Shown piece after piece: positions 58,495-64,000 of a DNA stretch of 64,000 bases (positions are counted from its first letter, which is position 1; each line of letters opens with the position of its first letter). The notes beneath the pieces were generated by a model. It did no database searches. It was not told the origin of the DNA and saw only the letters and a program-made list of their open reading frames with translations. Source of the DNA: Streptomyces sp. Edi4 (GTDB taxonomy: Bacteria > Actinomycetota > Actinomycetes > Streptomycetales > Streptomycetaceae); contig NZ_JBEJGY010000004.1 in the NCBI RefSeq assembly GCF_040253615.1, positions 6,572,001 to 6,636,000 of the forward strand, given 5' to 3'. Position numbers and translations under genes: made by a program.

Positions 58495-59361
58495 TTATCC
58501 GATGTGGTACGGGTCGCCGTAGACCTTCCAGTCCAGCGGCGTGTTCAGGCCGAGATTGCCCTTCTTGAGGAAGACCCGCTGTTCGGTGTCGACCCGGCTG
58601 GTGTCGCTGTGCGCCTCCTCCTGCTTCATCGCCCACACGCGGGCGTCGAGGAAGGCGTCGAGATACGTCGTCTCGTTGCCGCCCTTGGCCGGGGTCTTCG
58701 CCTTGGCCAGGGCGCGCTTGCGGATGGAGCTGAAGCTGGTCGGGTCGGTGCCGTCACCGTGCATCACGATGGCGTCGTAGTAGATGAACTGGCCGAGCGT
58801 GCCGAGCCCGTCGGACTTGCCCTGCTTGACGGCCGGGTCGAAGTACACCCGGTCCCGCTCGTCGTTCTGGGCCTCCTTGAAGGCCGTCTCCGACGCGGCG
58901 GTCTTCCAGTCCTTGGTGAAGTTCGGGTCCAGTCCCTTGTGGGAGTCGCTTCCGTTCACCTTCTCCAGAGCCGGCAGGTACTTCGCGAGGACGTTGCCGG
59001 GGTTGCGCGCGGTGTAGAGCCTGACCAGGTCGAGCATGTCACCGGTGCCCGAGCAGAACCCGATGATGCCGGCGGTGTAGCCCCGGCCGTCCTTGATGTC
59101 CTCGATGTACTTGTACTGCGCCTTCCAGTCCAGCGAGGAGTTCTCCGCGCTGGAGACGAGCTGCATGGCTATGTCCTTCTTCGCCGGGTCGTCGAGCCCG
59201 GTCGCGGCGGCGTTGATCACCGTCACATTGTCCGCCGGCGCGGCGGCCGGGTCGTCGGCGGCGTAGGCCGTGACCGGAACCGCGAGCAGCGCGGCGCCGA
59301 GCAAGGCGCGGATGACGATCCTGGTACGACGTGCGGGGGTGGTGCCGTGGGGGGTGTGCAC
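58495..59361 (-). CDS. csnA: Chitosanase, glycoside hydrolase family 46
   Basis: 288 residues from GTG 59361 (GGAGG five bases upstream; a GTG four codons earlier is less good). Signal peptide with twin arginines (ARRTRIVIRALLGAALLAV, cleavage near AYAADD), so Tat export is likely. Mature enzyme: LVSSAENSSLDWKAQYKYI holds the catalytic glutamate, EDIKDGRGYTAGIIGF the aspartate, then YFDPAVKQGKSDGLGTLGQ and TYLDAFLDARVWAMK. Hydrolyses beta-1,4 bonds in chitosan. The TAGGAAA-C-TTTCCTA palindrome upstream is the known operator type of actinomycete chitosanases. Confidence 0.95.
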   Translation of the reverse strand: MHTPHGTTPARRTRIVIRALLGAALLAVPVTAYAADDPAAAPADNVTVINAAATGLDDPAKKDIAMQLVSSAENSSLDWKAQYKYIEDIKDGRGYTAGIIGFCSGTGDMLDLVRLYTARNPGNVLAKYLPALEKVNGSDSHKGLDPNFTKDWKTAASETAFKEAQNDERDRVYFDPAVKQGKSDGLGTLGQFIYYDAIVMHGDGTDPTSFSSIRKRALAKAKTPAKGGNETTYLDAFLDARVWAMKQEEAHSDTSRVDTEQRVFLKKGNLGLNTPLDWKVYGDPYHIG

Positions 59362-59400
59362 GTGGACCTCCACAGGGAGTCGGTCGCTCCGGTGTTCTGT

Positions 59401-59415
59401 TAGGAAACTTTCCTA
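59401..59415. promoter_or_regulatory. Chitosanase operator palindrome TAGGAAACTTTCCTA
   Basis: Perfect 7-bp arms around a central C, 40 bases upstream of the chitosanase start. It has the form of the palindrome bound by the ROK-family repressor CsnR of Streptomyces chitosanase genes, which releases in the presence of chitosan oligomers. Match is from memory of the family. Confidence 0.75.
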
Positions 59416-59588
59416 CCACTGCGCCGGAGCGCCCGTACACCCCTGTGACACAAGGAAGTTGAGGCGGTGGCGGCACATGGCCGAGGGCCGCGACCGCCCC
59501 CGCGCGCACGGACCCTGGCGCGGCCGGACGGGCCGGTGCGGCTAGACTGGCGGGCTGCTGTCACCGCACATCACAGGAGTCCCGCACG

Positions 59589-60440
59589 TTGTCCGAGAAC
59601 CACGAGACAGTCGCCCCGGCGCCCGGCGCGACCCGTCTGAACCTCGTCTCCGACTGCGGCGACTGCTTCGGCCTGTGCTGTGTGGCCCTCGCCTACACGG
59701 CGTCCGCCGACTTCGCGATCGACAAGCCGGCCGGCCGGCCCTGCCCGAACCTCACGGGCGAGTTCAGCTGCGGCATCCACCGGGACCTGCGCGCCAAGGG
59801 CTTCCAGGGCTGCACCGTGTACGACTGCTTCGGGGCCGGCCAGAAGGTCTCCCAGCACACCTTCAAGGGCCGCGACTGGCGCACGGCTCCCAAGAGCGCC
59901 GCCGCGATGTTCGAGGTCTTTCCGGTGATGCGTCAGCTCCACGAGCTGCTGTGGTACGTCACCGAAGCGCTCGCGCTGCCCAAGGCCCGGCCCGTGCACG
60001 ACGAATTGCGCGCGGCGCTGCGCGAGACGGAGGCGTTCACCGAGCTCGCCCCCGACGAGCTGCGCGACCTGGACGTGGCTGCCCACCGCGACGGGGTCAA
60101 CCGCCTGCTCCTGAAGGCGAGCGAACTGACCAGGGCGGAGTTCAAGGGCAAGAAGGGCAAGGACCGGCGCGGGGCCGACCTGATGGGCGCTCGCCTCAAG
60201 GGCGCCGACCTGCGCGGCGCGAACCTGCGGGGCGCGCTCGTGATCGCCGCCGACCTGCGCGGCGCCGATCTGCGCGTGGCCGACCTGATCGGCGCGGACT
60301 TCCGCGACGCGCTGCTCGACGGCGCCGATCTGACCGACGCGTTCTTCCTCACCCAGGCCCAGCTGAACGCGGCGAAGGGCGACCGGGCGACCCGGATCCC
60401 GTCCGCCCTGGCACGCCCCGCCCACTGGGCCGCGCGCTAG
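59589..60440 (+). CDS. Pentapeptide-repeat protein with a Cys-rich N-terminal domain
   Basis: 283 residues from TTG 59589 (AGGAG about 10 bases upstream). The first 85 residues hold eight or more cysteines (SDCGDCFGLCCVALAYTAS, RPCPNLTGEFSCGIHRDL, GFQGCTVYDCFGAGQ), suggesting a metal or cluster site. Residues 195-260 are pentapeptide repeats of the A(D/N)LRG type (GADLRGANLRGALVIAADL). Long helical linker between. The stop is immediately followed by the MITE-like element. Function unknown. Confidence 0.85.
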   Translation: MSENHETVAPAPGATRLNLVSDCGDCFGLCCVALAYTASADFAIDKPAGRPCPNLTGEFSCGIHRDLRAKGFQGCTVYDCFGAGQKVSQHTFKGRDWRTAPKSAAAMFEVFPVMRQLHELLWYVTEALALPKARPVHDELRAALRETEAFTELAPDELRDLDVAAHRDGVNRLLLKASELTRAEFKGKKGKDRRGADLMGARLKGADLRGANLRGALVIAADLRGADLRVADLIGADFRDALLDGADLTDAFFLTQAQLNAAKGDRATRIPSALARPAHWAAR

Positions 60441-60627
60441 CGGCCTGTCCGGCGGATCTTGTCTGGGACGCGCGGCCCTGGCACGCCCATCTGCCGCGTT
60501 GTCGTCGGTTGCCGACGCTCCGCGTCGCCGCCCTCCTCCGCCTTGCAGCTGGACGCACCAGGCCCCCGCTCACCAGGGTGGAGAAGCTGAGCCTTACAGG
60601 AGGCGACCAGATCCGCCGGACAGGCCG
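60441..60627. mobile_element. MITE-like element with 19-bp terminal inverted repeats
   Basis: CGGCCTGTCCGGCGGATCT at 60441-60459 is repeated perfectly in inverse orientation at 60609-60627, enclosing about 150 bases without an ORF. The inner sequence (GTCGGTTGCCGACGCTCCG and others) recalls a dispersed Streptomyces intergenic repeat. Its right part overlaps the 3' end of the convergent TIGR03086 gene and supplies that gene's last codons and stop. Confidence 0.7.
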
Positions 60628-61259
60628 TTGCGCGACCAGCCCGGGTCGCGCCCGCTCAGGCCGATCACGCGGTCGAGCAGAGGGGCGCTGTCGGCCACGT
60701 CGACGGCGGGTCCGAACGCACCGCCACGGGCGGCCGGATCGTCCTTGGACGGTGCGAGGAAGGCCCGGGAGACCTCCAGGTCGGCGGTGGAGGGGTGGTA
60801 GTCCTGCCCGGTGGCGCGGGCCACGTCCCAGCCGTGCACGACCAGTTCGTCCAGGCCTACGCGGCCGCTGACCGCGCCCGGCAGGTCGAGGCCGCCGATC
60901 TGCGTGTCGCCCTCCCAGGCCGCCGGGTCCCGCCAGGCCTCGGCCATGGCGGCGAGGTTGCGGGGCAGAGCGGCGCGCCAGTCGTCGGGCAGCGCCGGCG
61001 GCGCCGCCGAGCTCGGAGCGGTGCCGGTCGAAGGGCCGCGCACCTTGCGGGCGGCGTCCTGGAAGGCCACGCTCAGACCCAGCACATGGGCGAGCAGGTC
61101 CCGCAGGGGGTACTCGGGGCACGGCGTCGGCGCGGACAGCTGATCGTCACCCACGCCGTCGAGCAGGCGGACCAGCTCGGCGGCCGCGGGGCCGAGATCG
61201 GGGTGGGCGCGCCGGACGTCGGCGTCGGTGCTCGGATCGGTGCTCGGATCGGTGTTCAT
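60594..61259 (-). CDS. TIGR03086-family metal-binding protein
   Basis: 221 residues from ATG 61259, which lacks a Shine-Dalgarno sequence. It resembles the mycothiol-dependent maleylpyruvate isomerase-like (DinB) group: LVRLLDGVGDDQLSAPTPC, YPLRDLLAHVLGLSVAFQD with the metal-binding histidine, LDELVVHGWDVARATGQDY with another, and a C-terminal region. The last about ten residues (NGLSGGSGRLL) are encoded by the MITE-like element, so the native tail was replaced. A role in thiol-dependent metabolism is inferred. Confidence 0.78.
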   Translation of the reverse strand: MNTDPSTDPSTDADVRRAHPDLGPAAAELVRLLDGVGDDQLSAPTPCPEYPLRDLLAHVLGLSVAFQDAARKVRGPSTGTAPSSAAPPALPDDWRAALPRNLAAMAEAWRDPAAWEGDTQIGGLDLPGAVSGRVGLDELVVHGWDVARATGQDYHPSTADLEVSRAFLAPSKDDPAARGGAFGPAVDVADSAPLLDRVIGLSGRDPGWSRNGLSGGSGRLL

Positions 61260-61463
61260 GAAGGAGAGACCGCGCGCGAGCCGGAAAATCATCGCGGGCC
61301 CGCGCGAAAGGTCCACGGGCCTCACCCCCCGCAACTTCACGGTCACCGGCCCGTCGGCACCCACCACGGCGTGGAGCTGCGCGCCCGGCTCGCGGACGGG
61401 GAGTGGGGCGACTCTGGGCGCAGCCGGCGGTGGTGGCCCCCTGATGGGCGCCCCCGGATGGCC

Positions 61464-62666
61464 TCACGCGAGCCTGCGGCCGCCGAACGCGTTCGAACCG
61501 TCCGCCCGGCGCCACCATGCCTCAAGGCCGGTCTGGTCCATGGCGCTCCAGTCGGGGGTCCGCTGGACGAGCCCGAGGCCGAGACCTCGTCCGAGTTCGA
61601 CCATGCCGCGCCCGACCGCCGCGCGGCCGGCGTCGTAGGCGGCCACCGCCTCGGGCCAGGTCGTGGCCGAGGACAGCGCGCCGGCCAGGGCGGTGGCGTC
61701 CTGGAGGGCCTTCACCGCGCCACCGCCGGTGTGCGGCCGTGCCACCGTGGCGGCGTCACCGCTCAGCGCGACGCGTCCGGTCGCGTACCGGGGCGCGGTG
61801 AAGTCGTACATCGGCTGGATGAACAGCTCGTCCGGCGCGGTCAGACGCACCAACTCGCCCCAGAACGGCGGCATGTGATGGTCCGCCAGGTGGCGGGCGT
61901 GAGCGCGCAGCTCCTGCGTCAGGGTGCCGGGCGGCAGGCTGGTGGGGGAGTCGAGCCCGAGATCGTGACCGGCGGGCGGCGCCGCGTAGAGCACCCAGTT
62001 GACGCGGTGGCCGCCCCGGCCGTCGGGGATGCGGTAGATGACGGCGTGCCCGCCGTCGAAGACGACATAGACGCAGTCCTCCACCGGCCAGCGGCTCTCG
62101 TCGGGCAGCCGCTCGACGGGGAACGCGCCGCGCCAGGCGAGATAGCCGGCGTACTGCGGGCGGACCTCGGGGCAGGCGGCCGCGCGGACCACGGAGCGGT
62201 AGCCGTCGCAGCCCACCACGAAGTCGAAACGGTCCGGTCCCCCGGCCGCGGTCCTCAACTCGACGCCATCGGGGTCGACTTCCACTTGGTCGACGACCGC
62301 GCCGGGGCGAAAGTCCACCGACTCCGGTACGCGGGCGCGCAGTTCGCGCCAGAGCGGGCCCCAGTTGTAGGTGCGGAAGGGGAAGGGCAGCGTGCCCACC
62401 AGGCGGCCCATCGGGGCCGAGCCGTCGCGAACGTACCAGGCGCGCCTGGTCAGTTGGAGCCATGGCATCGAAGCCGTCACGAATCCGCCGGCCTCCAGTT
62501 CGGCGTAACGGTCGTTGTGCATCGCCAGTCCCACGCCCCGGTCGGCCAGCCGGCCCGTGGCCCGCTCGTACACCGTGATCTCCTCGGCGCCACCCCGGTG
62601 CGCGGCCAGCGCCGCCGCGCACCCCGCGATGCTCCCGCCGACGATGGCGACTCGCCCTCCCCGCAT
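61464..62666 (-). CDS. FAD-dependent monooxygenase
   Basis: 400 residues from ATG 62666 (GAGGGTGTGGGG upstream). N-terminal FAD motif RVAIVGGSIAGCAAALAAH followed by VYERA; the DG motif VVGCDGYRSVVRAAAC; and the second FAD motif RVALSGDAATVARPHTGGG, AVKALQDATALAG. Resembles the UbiH/PHBH-type aromatic hydroxylases or salicylate-type monooxygenases. Substrate not deducible. Reads alone and leftwards from a divergent promoter shared with the permease at 62841. Confidence 0.85.
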   Translation of the reverse strand: MRGGRVAIVGGSIAGCAAALAAHRGGAEEITVYERATGRLADRGVGLAMHNDRYAELEAGGFVTASMPWLQLTRRAWYVRDGSAPMGRLVGTLPFPFRTYNWGPLWRELRARVPESVDFRPGAVVDQVEVDPDGVELRTAAGGPDRFDFVVGCDGYRSVVRAAACPEVRPQYAGYLAWRGAFPVERLPDESRWPVEDCVYVVFDGGHAVIYRIPDGRGGHRVNWVLYAAPPAGHDLGLDSPTSLPPGTLTQELRAHARHLADHHMPPFWGELVRLTAPDELFIQPMYDFTAPRYATGRVALSGDAATVARPHTGGGAVKALQDATALAGALSSATTWPEAVAAYDAGRAAVGRGMVELGRGLGLGLVQRTPDWSAMDQTGLEAWWRRADGSNAFGGRRLA

Positions 62667-62840
62667 CCCCACACCCTCGCAGTCTCGTCCGACAGCGTGC
62701 CGCCCGGGCCCGGGCCGCCCCCCGCCGGATTGTCGCAGCATCGGGCTCACCGGGCCACGGCGGGCCAGTGACCCGGGCGGCCCGCGGCACCCGGGTGAGC
62801 ACCGGATGCGCGGGCGGGTCCGGCGTGGTCCATTGAGCCC

Positions 62841-64000
62841 ATGGACGCCGACCAGGACCCGCGGGCGCAGGCCGGGGCAGCGCCGCCCTCCGGCGCGCCG
62901 GACAGCCGGATGCGCTTTCCCAGTGCGCTCACGATTCTCGCGGTCGTCACCCTGGCGGTGTGGCTCCTGGCGTTCGTCATCCCTTCGGGCGCGTACGAGC
63001 GCAACGCCGACGGCGCGCCCGTCCAGGGCACCTATCACCGCGCCGGCACCGGCCAGAGCTTCACCGACCGCCTCAGCGACCTCTTCCTCTCCCCGGTCAA
63101 CGGGCTCTACGGCATCCAGGACGCCAAGTCCGGCCGGGTCGGCCCCACCATGGCCGGCGAACTGTACGGCAGCGCCGGGGTGTTCCTCTTCGTCCTCGCC
63201 ATCGGCGCGTTCATCACGGTGGTCTTCGCCACCGGCGCCCTCGACCGGGGGATCGGTCTGCTCGCCCACCGTCTGCGCGCGCGGGGCGCGCTCCTGATCG
63301 CGGGCGTGATGACGGTCTTCTCCGTCCTCGGCACGGTCGAGGGCTTCGCCGAGGAGACGCTTGGCTTCTACGGATTGATCGTGCCGCTGATGCTGGCGCT
63401 CGGCTACGACCGTCTGGTCGCGACGGGCACGATCATCGTGGGCGCGGGCATCGGCGTGCTGTGCTCGACGGTCAACCCGTTCGCGACGGGCGTCGCCTCC
63501 TCGGCAGCGGGGATCTCGCTCGGCGACGGCATCGCGCTGCGCTTCGTGATGTGGCTGGCCCTGACGGCGGTGTCCATCGCGTACGTCATCCGCTACGGCC
63601 GCCGCGTCCAGCGGGACCCGGCGAAGTCCCTGACCGGGTTCCTGCCCGGGGACCGGGAGCACGCGCGGACGGATCAGGAGGACGGGGCCGGGCCACCCGA
63701 GCTGACCCGTACCCACCGCTTGGTCCTGGTCCTGCTCACCCTCGTCTTCGCCTTCATGATCTTCTCGGTGGTGCCGTGGTCGAGCGCGCTGACCGGCAGG
63801 GCGGACGCCACCCCCTACCCCTGGGAACTGGGCTGGTCCTTCCCGCAGTTGGCGGCCCTTTTCCTGGTGGCGGCGGCCCTGGTGGGCATCGCGGCCCGGC
63901 TGGGGGAGGCGCGGCTGAGCTCGACGATCATCCAGGGCGCGGCGGACTTCATCTCCCCGGCCCTGGTCATCGTGCTGGCCAGGGGCGTCACGGTGATCAT
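62841..64000 (+). CDS. YfcC-family permease, C-terminus beyond the window
   Basis: Begins at ATG 62841 and stays open to the end of the window (386 codons seen). Several membrane helices: FPSALTILAVVTLAVWLLA with the FVIPSGAYE start typical of the YfcC/DcuC group, VFLFVLAIGAFITVVFATG, LLIAGVMTVFSVLGTVEGF, GTIIVGAGIGVLCSTVNPF, and a late LVLVLLTLVFAFMIF. Such proteins are C4-dicarboxylate or basic amino acid transporters or exchangers. Incomplete. Confidence 0.8.
   Translation, partial: MDADQDPRAQAGAAPPSGAPDSRMRFPSALTILAVVTLAVWLLAFVIPSGAYERNADGAPVQGTYHRAGTGQSFTDRLSDLFLSPVNGLYGIQDAKSGRVGPTMAGELYGSAGVFLFVLAIGAFITVVFATGALDRGIGLLAHRLRARGALLIAGVMTVFSVLGTVEGFAEETLGFYGLIVPLMLALGYDRLVATGTIIVGAGIGVLCSTVNPFATGVASSAAGISLGDGIALRFVMWLALTAVSIAYVIRYGRRVQRDPAKSLTGFLPGDREHARTDQEDGAGPPELTRTHRLVLVLLTLVFAFMIFSVVPWSSALTGRADATPYPWELGWSFPQLAALFLVAAALVGIAARLGEARLSSTIIQGAADFISPALVIVLARGVTVI

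Noticed and set aside
60795..62771. 658-codon plus-strand open frame antisense to TIGR03086 and FAD monooxygenase genes
   Set aside because: Overlaps two well supported genes and shows only low-complexity sequence.

Overview
The window is high-GC DNA (roughly 70%) with GTG and TTG starts, GTGA/ATGA stop-start overlaps and strong third-position GC. It carries families typical of Streptomyces: SAV_915, MmyB-type XRE regulators, ANTAR/GAF proteins, excalibur lipoproteins and a GH46 chitosanase. It is almost certainly a Streptomyces (or very close actinomycete) chromosome. From memory, the order gcl ... katA-glxR-hyi-(small gene)-(HTH)-OHCU decarboxylase-HIU hydrolase-uricase-permease-8-oxoguanine deaminase-permease matches the purine/glyoxylate region of S. 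coelicolor around SCO6201-SCO6213.

Layout. 0-6.3 kb: PAP2/AUR1-type membrane phosphatase, conserved hypotheticals, an FhuF-like Fe-S protein. 6.7-9.9 kb: operon of XRE regulator, ImmA/IrrE metallopeptidase, a collapsed MAB_1171c-type membrane gene and an FAD oxidoreductase. 10-20.5 kb: signalling island with five ANTAR-domain proteins (one joined to hemerythrin), two STAS proteins, a stand-alone CheB and a CheR-coiled coil-PAS protein, but no histidine kinase. 20.1-26.1 kb: stress and envelope genes (DUF1003, two PRC-barrel proteins, CsbD, tiny hydrophobic proteins, CorA, SAV_915). 26.4-31 kb: truncated LysE exporter, two XRE-MmyB regulators divergent from an SDR and an MFS pump. 31-35 kb: two acyl-CoA synthetases and a zinc-ribbon protein with a degenerate nuclease-like domain. 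35.4-38.5 kb: gcl, ArsR-SRPBCC protein, small conserved protein. 38.7-42.5 kb: decaying genes (serine hydrolase, ABM monooxygenase, XRE fragment) mixed with intact HAD and YCII genes.

42.5-46.3 kb is the most unusual part. A small operon (pentapeptide-repeat protein, 103-aa peptide with three TGKE repeats, ATP-grasp-like protein without metal ligands, complete ATP-grasp ligase) plus a convergent gene with a GGG-preceded hydrophobic Cys-containing tail lies between two relics of one IS5-type transposase. It looks like a RiPP, possibly graspetide-like, cassette of a kind I do not recognise.

46.7-57.8 kb: catalase, tartronate semialdehyde reductase and hydroxypyruvate isomerase face the ureide/uric acid operon. 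Guanine and oxidised guanine are deaminated, urate is oxidised by uricase (making H2O2) and processed by HIU hydrolase and OHCU decarboxylase to allantoin. Glyoxylate from allantoin degradation is recycled by Gcl, Hyi and GlxR; catalase removes the peroxide. Two shared palindromes support co-regulation: TTCCG-N5-CGGAA at gcl and hyi, and TCAACA-N3-TGTTGA at katA and the uricase operon. 57.8-64 kb: excalibur lipoprotein, chitosanase with its operator, pentapeptide protein, a MITE-like element, TIGR03086 protein, FAD monooxygenase, and a YfcC-type permease cut by the window end.
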